Under the pieces are notes generated by a model that saw nothing but the letters and a program-made list of their open reading frames with translations, had not been told where the DNA came from and did no database searches. This document shows, one piece after another, positions 45,370 to 54,575 of a stretch of 64,000 bases of DNA. Source of the DNA: Pelagibius sp. Alg239-R121 (lineage in GTDB: Bacteria > Pseudomonadota > Alphaproteobacteria > Kiloniellales > Kiloniellaceae); NCBI RefSeq assembly GCF_947331435.1, contig NZ_CAMZOF010000006.1, positions 186,001-250,000 on the forward strand, written 5' to 3'. How positions within the stretch are numbered: the first letter of the stretch is position 1; every line of letters starts with the position of its first letter. A program made the position numbers and the translations under genes.

Positions 45370-45912
45370 ATGCTGATTCAATCTGAAAAGTCGCTGCTGC
45401 TGATCATCGATGTGCAAGAACGACTCGCCCCTGCCATTTTCGATGCGCCGCGCTCAACAGCGAACATTATCAAACTCTTGACGGCTGCCCAGCGCCTTAA
45501 CCTGCCCCGGCTGGTGACGGAGCACTACCCGGGCGGCCTTGGCACTACTCTGGCTGAAGTGGCTGCATTTGTTTCAAAAGAGGATGTGTTCGAGAAGATT
45601 CACTTTTCATCCTTAGCCGAACCGGGATTTCAGGAGCGTTTGCAGGCAAACGGGCGCCGTCAATTGGTCGTTGCGGGGATGGAGACGCATGTCTGTCTTC
45701 TACAAAGCGTGTTAGACCTGCATGAAGCCGGCTACGATATTTTCGTCGTTGCAGATGCAACCGGCTCACGCACCGCAGAGAACGCCAGCCTCGCAATTGA
45801 GCGGATGCGTGCTGCAGGCATTCAGATCGTTTCGACGGAAATGGTGATCTTTGAATGGATACACCGCGTCGACATCGATTGTTTTAAAGAACTGTTCGCG
45901 CTTATAAAGTAA
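45370..45912 (+). CDS. isochorismatase-like cysteine hydrolase
   Basis: 180 residues from ATG 45370. The catalytic triad is visible: Asp14 in LLIIDVQERL, Lys76 in FEKIHFSS and Cys109 in VVAGMETHVCLLQS. It belongs to the YcaC-type hydrolases of unknown substrate, cytoplasmic. The starting codon 12 residues upstream (45334) lacks a good ribosome-binding site. Confidence 0.88.
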   Translation: MLIQSEKSLLLIIDVQERLAPAIFDAPRSTANIIKLLTAAQRLNLPRLVTEHYPGGLGTTLAEVAAFVSKEDVFEKIHFSSLAEPGFQERLQANGRRQLVVAGMETHVCLLQSVLDLHEAGYDIFVVADATGSRTAENASLAIERMRAAGIQIVSTEMVIFEWIHRVDIDCFKELFALIK

Positions 45913-45989
45913 ATCTATTCTGCGTGATTTCGGTAATTCGGCTGAGGTTCGCCACGCCTGTTCCGTAAGGTCTTCTTGGGATACGAAAA

Positions 45990-46700
45990 GTGACGACTTC
46001 TACCGAAAGCCTTGTCTTCCTGCCCGGGCTCATCTGCGACCATGCCTTATGGCGCGAGCAAATGATCGCCTTTTCCACTCAGTTTGACTGCCGCGTCGCG
46101 GATTTGACCGGATCGGAGACAGTAGGCGAAATGGCGCAGTCGGTTTTGTCCGATTCGCCGCCGCGCTTCAATCTTGCCGCACTTTCCATGGGGGGCTATG
46201 TGGCGTTTGAAATTTTGCGGCAGGCGCCGGAGCGGGTCGCGAAACTCGCATTGCTCAACACGAAAGCGCGTCCCGACTCGAAAGACGAGACGACGAGGCG
46301 TAAGGAACTGCTAAGCGCCGTCGGTGTTGGCAACTTCAAGGGGGCGACCGGCAGGCTGCTGCCGCTGTTCATACACGAAGACCGTTTGAGCGATGAAGAT
46401 CTGACCGCTGAAATCGAACAAATGGCGGAACGGGTCGGCAAGGATGCTTTCGTCCGACAGCAAAAAGCGATCTTATCCCGTCCCGACAGCCGCCCAGGAT
46501 TAAGCAGGATATCCTGCCCAACCCTGGTGATCGGCAGCCGCCAGGACCGCCTGACGCCGGTTGATTGTCACGAGGAAATCGCGGAAGGCATTCCAGGTTC
46601 CGAGCTGATTATCATTGAAGACTGCGGTCACCTGTCGCCGATGGAGCATCCCGACAGAGTGACCGAAGAACTTCAAGGTTTGTTCAGCGAATCCGCCTGA
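45990..46700 (+). CDS. alpha/beta hydrolase
   Basis: 236 residues, GTG start at 45990. The oxyanion segment FLPGLICDHALWREQM is near the N-terminus. The nucleophile elbow is ALSMGGYVAFEIL (Ser66), the acid is in VIGSRQDRLTP, and His is in DCGHLSPMEHPD. It resembles the small carboxylesterase or thioesterase-like hydrolases and may act on esters or thioesters. It lies 77 bp behind the cysteine hydrolase. The last 17 bp overlap the convergent lipoprotein gene. Confidence 0.85.
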   Translation: MTTSTESLVFLPGLICDHALWREQMIAFSTQFDCRVADLTGSETVGEMAQSVLSDSPPRFNLAALSMGGYVAFEILRQAPERVAKLALLNTKARPDSKDETTRRKELLSAVGVGNFKGATGRLLPLFIHEDRLSDEDLTAEIEQMAERVGKDAFVRQQKAILSRPDSRPGLSRISCPTLVIGSRQDRLTPVDCHEEIAEGIPGSELIIIEDCGHLSPMEHPDRVTEELQGLFSESA

Positions 46701-47286
46701 GACGATTTCCGTCGCGCCGGTCCGGGTTATCCAATGGGAAGAGATTGAGAGTGGCTTCCTGGATCAGCTTGTGAAACCGCGGATCACTGGAAGATGCGGG
46801 ACGGGGTGCCGTTCCTGCTATCGAGGAGAGTCGGCGGTCGTTCACACAATAGACCGCGACGACACGAAGATCGCTGCCGCCCGGTTGGGTCGAAGCCGGT
46901 CTGTAGGCGTCTTCCGGATTTGCACAGAGCTTTTCCGGCCGCGCGTTGGTCGGAGCATCCAGCACCATCACGACGTGATAGGGCGAATTCTGCTCCGGCG
47001 GAACCTCGGTGTCGAAGGCCAGTTTTGGCCGGAATGTTGCACCTGTCATGGCCGACGTGGTGCTGCGATCGACCTGAGGCTTTGCCTCGTTGAAAGGATT
47101 GCCGATCACTTCGGTTTTAACCGGTCCTTTTCCCGCCAGATAGAAAAGGTCTTCCGGGTCGTAGTTGTCCAGTTGAACCGGCCGCAGCACGGTTTGGTTC
47201 GCGCAGGCGGTAAGGAACGTCAGCAAAGCGGCTGATATTGCCAACTTTGTCGTCAAAGATCTCGCGGATCTGGTTTTCTTGTTCAT
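46684..47286 (-). CDS. putative lipoprotein of unknown function
   Basis: 200 residues. A lipoprotein signal peptide has its lipobox at LTAC (Cys28), preceded by Lys and Arg residues. The mature part is rich in Pro, Asp and Thr (ALGP-type), with VVMVLDAPTNARPEKLCANPEDAYRPAS and an internal Cys pair (LCAN, VYCVND). The family is not recognised. It is likely anchored at the envelope. Convergent with the alpha/beta hydrolase, with a 17 bp overlap of the ends. Confidence 0.72.
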   Translation of the reverse strand: MNKKTRSARSLTTKLAISAALLTFLTACANQTVLRPVQLDNYDPEDLFYLAGKGPVKTEVIGNPFNEAKPQVDRSTTSAMTGATFRPKLAFDTEVPPEQNSPYHVVMVLDAPTNARPEKLCANPEDAYRPASTQPGGSDLRVVAVYCVNDRRLSSIAGTAPRPASSSDPRFHKLIQEATLNLFPLDNPDRRDGNRLRRIR

Positions 47287-47425
47287 CGTAACTCTTCAAC
47301 AGCTGTGGCTGCACTCGTACGTGACAATATGGTGGGCGTGGATTCCGCTCTCCATGGCCAGTATCACACATTAACGTGAGATTGTCGTTACACAGTCAAA
47401 AACCTTGGACAGCCCGGGCAGAGCC

Positions 47426-48964
47426 TCAACCGCCTTCGCCGGCTGCCTCCTGCCGCCGTTTCATGAGCCTGGAGAGATAGGGCATGATCATCGGCACGAA
47501 GAGGATGGCTGCGGCAATCACCAGGATCGAGAGTGTCAGCGGGCGCTCCCAAATGAACGACCAGGAATCGTTGTTGATGATCAGAGCCCGGCGGAGGTTT
47601 TCCTCCATCATACCGCCCAGAATGAAGCCGAGCAGCATCGGTGCCATGGGAAATTCCAGCAGGCGCAACCCCACAGCTGCAACGGCGAAGATCACCATCA
47701 GCTGAATGTCGAAGGCGTTGAAGGAGACGAAATAAACCCCGATCAGTGAGAAGAACAGGATCATCGGGATCAGGACGGTCGAGGGGATGGCGAGGATTCG
47801 CGCGATATAGGGGATCAATGGAAGATTTAGAATCAGCAGCACGACATTGCCGATGTACATGGAGATGATCACCGACCAGAACACGCCGGGATTATCGACG
47901 AAGAGGCGCGGCCCCGGTTGGATGCCGTAGGAGATCAAGGCGCCGAGCATGATGGCGGTGGTGCCGGATCCTGGAATACCAAGTGTCAACAGTGGCACGA
48001 AGGAGCCCGAGCAGGCGGCGTTATTAGCAGTCTCCGGTGCCGACAGTCCGCGCACAGAGCCTTGTCCGAAGAGCTTGCCTTTTATCGGCCCGGCAACGCG
48101 CTGTTCCATACCATAGGCGAGGAAGCTTGCGATGGTCGCACCGGCGCCGGGGAGGACGCCTATTATAAACCCGAGGACCGAAGAGCGGCCGATCACCGGT
48201 GCCATCTCACGCTTATCCTCAGGCGACAGTTTCATGGATCCCAGATTCTTCTGGGCTTCCATTTCACGCTTCCGGTCTTCGTCAGACTTTGGCTTCAAGA
48301 CCTGCATCAAGGCTTCGGAGAGAGCGAAGGTCGCCATAGCCAGCAGCAGGAACGAAATCCCGTCCGTGAGATCGATCATGCCCATCGTAAAGCGCTGAAC
48401 ACCCTGGGTCTGATCGGTGCCGACCGTCGAAATCATGAGCCCCAAGACCGTCATCACAAGCGCCTTGACAATGTTGCCCTTGCCCGCGAAGGCCGCGACA
48501 GCGGTCAGGCCGAGCACCATCAGCGCAAAATAATCGGTCGATTGGAAGGCGAGTGACACGGTGGCCAGCGACGGGGCGGCTATTAAAAGAAAGATTGCGG
48601 CGATGGTGCCGCCGGAAAAGGATGAGTAGGCGGCGATGGCCAGGGCCTTGCCGGCCTGGCCCTTACGCGCCATGGGATAGCCGTCAAATGCGGTGGCCAC
48701 GGTGCCGGCCACGCCCGGTGCATTGATCAGGATCGACGAGGTCGAACCGCCGAAGATTGCTCCATAGTAGACGCCGGCCATCAGAATCAGGCCGGTAGCC
48801 GGATCGAAGCCGTAGGTGATGGGGATCATCAGCGCAATGGCGGAAATCGGACCGAGGCCCGGTAACATGCCGATAAAGGTGCCGACAAAACAGCCGACCG
48901 TGACCATCATCAGGTTGATGGGCGATAGCGCGGTGCCGACGCCGGTAAGAATTCCGTCAAGCAT
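47426..48964 (-). CDS. tctA: tripartite tricarboxylate transporter large permease TctA
   Basis: 512 residues, about 12 transmembrane helices. Family stretches are FIGMLPGLGPISAIALMIPITYGFDP, GGSTSSILINAPGVAGTVATAFDGYPMARKGQAGKAL and FVPLLTLGIPGSGTTAIMLGAL. It is the large membrane subunit for citrate-type or other dicarboxylate uptake together with TctB and TctC. It lies 4 bp behind tctB. Confidence 0.95.
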   Translation of the reverse strand: MLDGILTGVGTALSPINLMMVTVGCFVGTFIGMLPGLGPISAIALMIPITYGFDPATGLILMAGVYYGAIFGGSTSSILINAPGVAGTVATAFDGYPMARKGQAGKALAIAAYSSFSGGTIAAIFLLIAAPSLATVSLAFQSTDYFALMVLGLTAVAAFAGKGNIVKALVMTVLGLMISTVGTDQTQGVQRFTMGMIDLTDGISFLLLAMATFALSEALMQVLKPKSDEDRKREMEAQKNLGSMKLSPEDKREMAPVIGRSSVLGFIIGVLPGAGATIASFLAYGMEQRVAGPIKGKLFGQGSVRGLSAPETANNAACSGSFVPLLTLGIPGSGTTAIMLGALISYGIQPGPRLFVDNPGVFWSVIISMYIGNVVLLILNLPLIPYIARILAIPSTVLIPMILFFSLIGVYFVSFNAFDIQLMVIFAVAAVGLRLLEFPMAPMLLGFILGGMMEENLRRALIINNDSWSFIWERPLTLSILVIAAAILFVPMIMPYLSRLMKRRQEAAGEGG

Positions 48965-48968
48965 GTCG

Positions 48969-49424
48969 CTACCCCCGCAAAAATTCAGGCCAGGGTTCGA
49001 TAAAGACGCCCAGCAGCTGCGTCATTAAAACCCAGAAAAAGAGCACCACCGGAACCGACGCCACGAGTATCAGCCACAGGCGCCGTTCACCCAGGATCAG
49101 AATGCAGGCGATCAGGAACAGACTGGTCGAAATCAGAAATCCGCCCGGACGAACCGTCAGGCCATAGAGAACCATTGCGACGCAGACGATGGCACCACGC
49201 TTCCAGAGAAAACCGCCAACCTCAGGCCGCGCATCGCTACTCGGCTTGATGATCATGGTAAGCGACAGAAGGATCCCAAGAACGCTCAGGGCCTCCGGCA
49301 TAGTGCGTGCGGTAAAGGCGGCCTGCGCCTGAAACGGCAACAGCGGTATGTCAAAGATCAACAGCCCATAGGCCACGGAAAAGGCCAGGAGCAATACTCC
49401 GCCAATGCGGTCATTGGTCAGCAT
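48969..49424 (-). CDS. tctB: tripartite tricarboxylate transporter small permease TctB
   Basis: 151 residues with four transmembrane helices and the typical short, poorly conserved TctB layout; it opens MLTNDRIGGVLLLAFSVAYG. It partners TctA. It lies 108 bp behind tctC, with a stem-loop in between. Confidence 0.88.
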   Translation of the reverse strand: MLTNDRIGGVLLLAFSVAYGLLIFDIPLLPFQAQAAFTARTMPEALSVLGILLSLTMIIKPSSDARPEVGGFLWKRGAIVCVAMVLYGLTVRPGGFLISTSLFLIACILILGERRLWLILVASVPVVLFFWVLMTQLLGVFIEPWPEFLRG

Positions 49425-49480
49425 GGTGGTTTCCCCGGAATCTCGATTGGCGCAGACTTATGTGCGGCCAGAACAACGCC

Positions 49481-49516
49481 GCCGGAAGTGACGACTTCGA
49501 AGCAGTCACCTCCGGC
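49481..49516 (-). promoter_or_regulatory. hairpin between tctC and tctB
   Basis: GCCGGAAGTGAC and GTCACCTCCGGC pair at 11 of 12 positions around a 12-nt loop that itself contains CTTCGAAG. It begins about 15 bp after the tctC stop. No U-run follows, so an mRNA-processing or stabilising role for tctC is more likely than termination. Confidence 0.55.
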
Positions 49517-49532
49517 AGGTTTTCATCGGGTT

Positions 49533-50504
49533 CTAGAGGAACCCGAGCTCTTTCATCAGGGCGCCGATCTCGGCTTCCTGGCCTTCCAGGAAGGTCACGA
49601 AATCAGAACCGGGATTGTAGATCTTCACCCAGCCATTGCGTGAGCGGACTTCTTCCCATTCTGCGGTCGCGTACATTTTTTCCAGCGCCGCAGCATAAGA
49701 AGCCTGCTTTTCCGCGGAGAGACCCGGAGGTCCGAAGAATCCGCGCCAATTTACGAATTCGGCCGGGTTACCGGCTTCCTTGCAGGTCGGTACGTCCTTG
49801 GCATCGGCCAGACGGTCCGCCGCAGTCACGCAGAGAATGCGTACCTGACCCTGCTTGGACATTTCGAGCGCTTCGCCCAAACCCGTTGACAGAGCCTGAA
49901 TTTCGCCGGACAGAAGCCCGGCCATGGCTTTACCACCGGCATCGTAGGGCACGTACTTCACCTTGGTGGCATCGGCACCACCGGCCTTCATGACCATGGC
50001 CGCGACCAGATGGTCCATACCGCCGGCAACGGAACCTCCGCCGATGGCGACCTTGGTCGTGTCAGCCTTGTAGGCAGACATAAGGTCATCCATGGACCCG
50101 ATTTTAGAGTCGGTGTTGACGACCATGGCGGCGTAATCGCCGATGGTGCCCGCGACCGGTGTCAGATCCCGGAACGACTGCGGGAAGACCTTCTGCAGCG
50201 ACCGAATGACGATCGGCGTGGAGTTCACCATCAGGGTGGCACCCGCCTTGTCCGCCGTCTCGATGATGTGGGCGATGGCTTTGCCGCCGCCGCCGCCGGA
50301 CATGTTTTCGTAGGACGCGCTGCCTACGATGCCAGCCTTGGTCAGCGCTTCGCCGGTGCCGCGGGCCGTGCCGTCCCAGCCGCCGCCGGCGCCGCCGGGG
50401 ATCAGAAAGTGAATGGAATCGATGTCGGCAGCCGAGGCCGGAACCGATGCTAGAATGGCCGTCGCGGAAATGGCGGCAACGACGCCCTTGTACAAGAGCT
50501 TCAT
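49533..50504 (-). CDS. tctC: tripartite tricarboxylate transporter substrate-binding protein TctC
   Basis: 323 residues with a signal peptide (cleavage after ASA, near residue 26). The mature protein begins IDSIHFLIPGGAGGGWDGTAR, a TctC-type ligand loop; SMDDLMSAYKADTTKVAIGGG and YVPYDAGGKAMAGLLSGEIQAL are family segments. It binds a carboxylate in the periplasm for TctAB. It is first in its operon and lies 134 bp before the lone binding protein gene. Confidence 0.94.
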   Translation of the reverse strand: MKLLYKGVVAAISATAILASVPASAADIDSIHFLIPGGAGGGWDGTARGTGEALTKAGIVGSASYENMSGGGGGKAIAHIIETADKAGATLMVNSTPIVIRSLQKVFPQSFRDLTPVAGTIGDYAAMVVNTDSKIGSMDDLMSAYKADTTKVAIGGGSVAGGMDHLVAAMVMKAGGADATKVKYVPYDAGGKAMAGLLSGEIQALSTGLGEALEMSKQGQVRILCVTAADRLADAKDVPTCKEAGNPAEFVNWRGFFGPPGLSAEKQASYAAALEKMYATAEWEEVRSRNGWVKIYNPGSDFVTFLEGQEAEIGALMKELGFL

Positions 50505-50638
50505 GGATATCCTCCCAAATTACGTAGGCAGCCGGACTTCTCCGAGTCTCGGCTGTTACCTGCCAGAAAATCAGATGAAGCTGTCACGAAGCTGACATTG
50601 CACCGCACAAACGGCATTTTCGAACGTGGAGACCCGCA

Positions 50639-51739
50639 CTACTGGGCGCGCAGGGCCTCGTTCCAGCGGCTGATCAGGCGCTCGCGCTTTACCTGATCCA
50701 GATAAACCACGAGTCCCGGACTGACCGGTACGGGACGCAAACGGCCTTCTTCCTGAGCACGCAGTCCGGCCGCCGTGTTCTCTCCGGTGAGCGCGGGGTG
50801 CAGCGCCGGCAGGCGGACGTCACGCGAGATGACTTCCTGGCCTTCGCGGGATATCAGAAAATCCAGGAAGGCGGCGCCGAGATCCGGCGACTTTGCGGCG
50901 CGGGGGACCAGGCCAATGCGGGACATGACTACTGTATAGTCTTCCGGCATGATGATGCCGATGTCCGGATTGCTCGCCGCCCAGGAAGCCGCGTAGGAGC
51001 CCAGAATGTTGTAACCGAGGGCAAAACGCCCGTCGGCGACGCGCTCCAGGATGGCGGAAGAATTCGAATAGAGTTTGACTCCGGCCGAACCCATTGCCCG
51101 GACCAGCTGCCAGATATCGCGGTAATGTTCCTGATCCCGGGCCAGAAAGAAAAACCCGAGTCCGGCGCGTTCGATATCGTAGGTGCCGATTCTGCCGAAG
51201 ATCTCGTTGTCGCTGTTATAGAGATAGTTGATCAGGGCTGCGCGGGTTCGCGGCGGTGTGTGGTCTGCGAAGGACGGCTTGTGGTAGACGATAACGGCCG
51301 GCTCAAAGGTCACGCCGAAGGCCGCATTGCGCCAGGTCGCCCAGTCAGGCAGCAGGTTGGCTGAGGGCAGGTTCAAACTGGCCGCATAACCGTCATTGGC
51401 GAGCTTTACCTGCAGGTCCATGGCCGAGGAAAACGCCACATCGGCGGTGGTGCCGTCCCGATCGCTTTCGTCCAGGACGCGGGCGTAGATTTCCAGTGTC
51501 TGGAGTTCGGAATAATCAATCGCGATAGATGGATTGGCGATCTGATAGCTGTCGATCAGGGGACGGGCGATCTCTTGATCCAGCGAGCTGTAGATGGTGA
51601 GTACGCGGCTGTTGATGTCTCCCGACTTTGCCGGAAAGAGGGTCCCGGCGGCGGCGGCCGGGGCGAGGGGGCAGAAATACGCCACAAACGCCGCAAACAT
51701 AAAGGCGGTAAAGAATGCAAGATTTCGACGTTTCCCCAT
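50639..51739 (-). CDS. lone periplasmic substrate-binding protein (iron/ABC type)
   Basis: 366 residues from ATG 51739; the frame is open further upstream but would enter the tctD promoter. A signal peptide ends at about residue 30 (PAAAA-G). The mature part resembles family 1 or Fe(III)-type binding proteins: LTIYSSLDQEIARPLIDSYQ, DVAFSSAMDLQVKLANDGYA and WNEALRAQ at the end. No ABC permease or ATPase gene is adjacent. Because it is divergent from tctD-tctE, a periplasmic sensing role for that two-component system is a reasonable inference. Confidence 0.8.
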   Translation of the reverse strand: MGKRRNLAFFTAFMFAAFVAYFCPLAPAAAAGTLFPAKSGDINSRVLTIYSSLDQEIARPLIDSYQIANPSIAIDYSELQTLEIYARVLDESDRDGTTADVAFSSAMDLQVKLANDGYAASLNLPSANLLPDWATWRNAAFGVTFEPAVIVYHKPSFADHTPPRTRAALINYLYNSDNEIFGRIGTYDIERAGLGFFFLARDQEHYRDIWQLVRAMGSAGVKLYSNSSAILERVADGRFALGYNILGSYAASWAASNPDIGIIMPEDYTVVMSRIGLVPRAAKSPDLGAAFLDFLISREGQEVISRDVRLPALHPALTGENTAAGLRAQEEGRLRPVPVSPGLVVYLDQVKRERLISRWNEALRAQ

Positions 51740-51848
51740 GCACTCAGCTTGCCCGACCACTGCGTGCTTCACAAGTGGACCACTAAGCAATAGCGTTGGA
51801 AGCAGATAATGCGTTGGCGAAAGAACAGCGTGACAGGGGGAAAAGGCG
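51740..51848. promoter_or_regulatory. divergent promoter region of the binding protein and tctD
   Basis: 109 bp between divergent starts. CCACT and AGTGG half-sites (about 51751-51776) lie here, and GGGGGAAAAGG serves as ribosome-binding site for tctD. The response regulator probably binds in this region. Confidence 0.35.
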
Positions 51849-52514
51849 TTGCGCCTGCTGGTGGTGGAAGACAACGAGACCTTGGCACAGGGTCTGACGA
51901 CGGTCCTGAAGGGAGCGGGCTATGCCGTCGACCGGGTGAACGACGGTCACTCGGCCGAAGCAGCGCTCTTGACCACGGCCTACGATCTTGTCGTGCTGGA
52001 TCTGACTCTGCCCGATATGGATGGCTTGGACGTTCTCAAGAGGTTGCGCCAGCAGCGCGACGATTGCGCCGTCCTGATACTGACGGCGCGCGGCGCCTTG
52101 GACGACCGCATCCGCGGGCTCGATCTGGGCGCCGACGATTACATGACCAAGCCCTTTGAAGTGCCAGAGCTCGAAGCTCGTGTCAGGGTCCTTTTGAGGC
52201 GAAGGGCGGGCCTTCGGTCCTCGCAGCTCGATTTTGGGGCGCTCTGCCTGGATCTGTCGGCCCGGCAAGTGACCCTCGACGGTGAGCGTATCGAACTGCC
52301 GGCGCGCGAGCTTAATGTTCTCGAGGCATTACTGCTGCGCGCCGAGCAGGTGGTGTCCAAACAGCAGATCATCGAGAGCCTTGCGGATTTCGACGACGAT
52401 ATCAGCGAAAACGCGGTGGAACAGTATGTCAGCCGCGTGCGGAAACGCCTTGAACCCTCGGGTTTGAAGATCCGCACGGCGCGCGGCCTCGGTTACATTC
52501 TGGAAGCCGGCTGA
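51849..52514 (+). CDS. tctD: OmpR-family response regulator TctD
   Basis: 221 residues, TTG start behind GGGGGAAAAGG. The receiver domain has VVEDNE, the phospho-acceptor Asp in DLVVLDLTLPDMDGL, and Lys in MTKPFEVPEL. The C-terminal winged helix (about 125-220) ends RTARGLGYILEA. It controls the tricarboxylate transporter genes in response to TctE. Three bp separate its stop from tctE. Confidence 0.92.
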   Translation: MRLLVVEDNETLAQGLTTVLKGAGYAVDRVNDGHSAEAALLTTAYDLVVLDLTLPDMDGLDVLKRLRQQRDDCAVLILTARGALDDRIRGLDLGADDYMTKPFEVPELEARVRVLLRRRAGLRSSQLDFGALCLDLSARQVTLDGERIELPARELNVLEALLLRAEQVVSKQQIIESLADFDDDISENAVEQYVSRVRKRLEPSGLKIRTARGLGYILEAG

Positions 52515-52517
52515 TTC

Positions 52518-53933
52518 ATGGCTGTATCCAGTCAGAATCCTGAGCGCAAACACCATTCTCTTCGGCGCCGGCTGCTGTTGCTTTTACTGGTGCCGCTCTC
52601 TCTTATCGGTTTGCTTGCGCTGATTGATGCCTACCGGGATGCCAGAAACACCGCGAACGAGATTTCAGACCGTGTGCTGTCCGGCTCGGCACTGGCGATC
52701 GCCGAGCGGGTGATTGTTGGAGAAGACGGAGAGCTGGAGGTTGACGTTCCCTACGTTGCGCTGGAAATGCTGACCTCGGCTGCGCAGGACAGGGTGTTCT
52801 ATCGCGTCGAAGGGCCCGACGGGCTTTTCATCACCGGCTATGAAAAACTTCCGGTGCCGGAGGGAAGCTACAACGAAACCATCGGCAATCGCGCCCGCTT
52901 TTCCGATGCGGTTTTTCGAGGCGATGCCATCCGGCTGGCAACGCTCGACGGGGCTGTCTCGACCGGAACGCGCTCGATCCCCTATCGTGTGGTGGTGGCG
53001 GAAACCACCAATGCCCGACAGACATTGGCACGCGACATCCTGATCCGCACGGCAGTGCGCCAGGCATTGCTGGTGGGAATTGCGGCCATTATTGTCTGGA
53101 TTGGCGTTACGCGTGCACTGAAACCGCTGCAGCGTCTGGAAGAAGCCATCGGACGGCGAAGCCTGGACGACCTTCGCCCGATCGAGCACGAGGTGCCTAG
53201 CGAAGTTGAACAGCTGGTGGTCTCGATCAACGGTTTCATGCGCCGCCTGGGCGGCGCGCTGGAAGCGCTGCGGCATTTCACCGGAAATGCGAGTCATCAG
53301 TTGCGCACGCCGCTGACAGTCATCCGCACCCAACTTGAACTCACACGACGGGCGGAGACAAATGGCGATGCAGCCTCCGCGTTGCAGGTTGCGGATGGCG
53401 CCGTCATTCATGCAGAGCGCACTCTGTCTCAATTGCTGTTGCTTGCGCGTGTCGATGAAGCCTCGGCCGACAGTTTGAGCGATGCTACCTTCGATCTGCG
53501 GCAGGAGGCACAGACAACGACTGCCGGATACCTGTCGAAGGCGCGGGAAAAAACTGTCGATCTTGGCTTTGAAGGGCCGGATGCGCCCATCGAGATCAAG
53601 GGCGATGCGATGCTGTTTGGCGAGCTATTGCGGAACCTGATCGAGAACGTGATCGCTTACGCCGGCGAAGATGTGACCGCGACGGTACGTGTGGGGCGCG
53701 ATCGGACGAATGCGTTCCTGGAAGTCGAAGACGATGGGGTTGGAATCGATCCCGGAAATCGCCGCAAAGCCTTGGAGCGGTTTGTCAGGTTCTCACCGGA
53801 CGATCAGGCCGGGGCAGGTCTTGGTCTCTCGATTGTTTCTGAAATCTCAGAGCTATTTGAGGCGAGGCTGGAGCTGTCGAATGGCGCGGAGGGCAAGGGT
53901 TTACTGGTGCGGGTCACCTTTGCCCAGTCATGA
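52518..53933 (+). CDS. tctE: sensor histidine kinase TctE
   Basis: 471 residues. Transmembrane helix 1 lies near residues 16-36, followed by a periplasmic sensor domain to about 170 (TctE-type: SGSALAIAERVIVGEDGELEV, YRVEGPDGLFITGYEKLP), helix 2 (ALLVGIAAIIVWIGVTRAL) and a HAMP region. The kinase domain has H-box GNASHQLRTPL, N box NLIENVIAYA and G box GAGLGLSIV. It senses a carboxylate and phosphorylates TctD. Confidence 0.93.
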   Translation: MAVSSQNPERKHHSLRRRLLLLLLVPLSLIGLLALIDAYRDARNTANEISDRVLSGSALAIAERVIVGEDGELEVDVPYVALEMLTSAAQDRVFYRVEGPDGLFITGYEKLPVPEGSYNETIGNRARFSDAVFRGDAIRLATLDGAVSTGTRSIPYRVVVAETTNARQTLARDILIRTAVRQALLVGIAAIIVWIGVTRALKPLQRLEEAIGRRSLDDLRPIEHEVPSEVEQLVVSINGFMRRLGGALEALRHFTGNASHQLRTPLTVIRTQLELTRRAETNGDAASALQVADGAVIHAERTLSQLLLLARVDEASADSLSDATFDLRQEAQTTTAGYLSKAREKTVDLGFEGPDAPIEIKGDAMLFGELLRNLIENVIAYAGEDVTATVRVGRDRTNAFLEVEDDGVGIDPGNRRKALERFVRFSPDDQAGAGLGLSIVSEISELFEARLELSNGAEGKGLLVRVTFAQS

Positions 53934-54569
53934 CGACGCCGACGCCTTTATCGATGACTTTCCTTGCAGGAAACCCGTTCCCCATATCCATTGCGTGACT
54001 TTACCATCGCTTCCTACGCCGGGGTGAGACTCAATCGTCACAGCTTCGAAGCCGGATGCCTTGAGCAGCTGTACGAGCTTCGGGACATCCATCGCACAAA
54101 AATAACGCCCCAGATCGTCGGTCCAGTCCTGAGAGGCTTCCTTGAAGCTCGCCTTGAAAATTCCACCGGGCCGCAGACTCCGCACCACCTTTGCAAAGAC
54201 TTCGTTTAGGTCGTTTGAAGATACATGAAGCAGAGATGCGGCTGCCCAAACAGCGTCAAACTCGTTTGTGAATTTGAGGTCGAGGAAATCGGCAACAATC
54301 ACGTCCTGTCCTGTCCGCGTTTGCGCAATGGAGGCGAGCTCTGGGGATCCGTCGAGGGATGTAACCTTAAAGCCCTGTTTCAACAAAGCGAGGCTGTCGT
54401 GACCACCCCCGCAGCCAAGGTCCAGAACGCTCGCACCTGGAGGAAGCTGTGCCGCAAACCCTTCGCGCTGTTCGGTGAAGCCAGGCGAAGGATTGTGCTT
54501 CGCATAGTTTTCGGCATTGCAGGCATAGAATGCCCGGGTTTGATCGACTGGTCGTTTTCTCTTCGCCAT
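53928..54569 (-). CDS. class I SAM-dependent methyltransferase
   Basis: 213 residues. SAM motif I is VLDLGCGGGHDSLALLKQGF, then TSLDGSPELASIA (II) and FDAVWAAASLLHV (IV). The start NCKRKRP-like basic N-terminus has FYACNAENYAKHNPSPGF. It is cytoplasmic; the substrate is unknown. The last 6 bp overlap the convergent tctE end. It starts 6 bp after the dimethylformamidase-like gene and is probably in the same operon. Confidence 0.88.
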   Translation of the reverse strand: MAKRKRPVDQTRAFYACNAENYAKHNPSPGFTEQREGFAAQLPPGASVLDLGCGGGHDSLALLKQGFKVTSLDGSPELASIAQTRTGQDVIVADFLDLKFTNEFDAVWAAASLLHVSSNDLNEVFAKVVRSLRPGGIFKASFKEASQDWTDDLGRYFCAMDVPKLVQLLKASGFEAVTIESHPGVGSDGKVTQWIWGTGFLQGKSSIKASASS

Positions 54570-54575
54570 ACGGCG

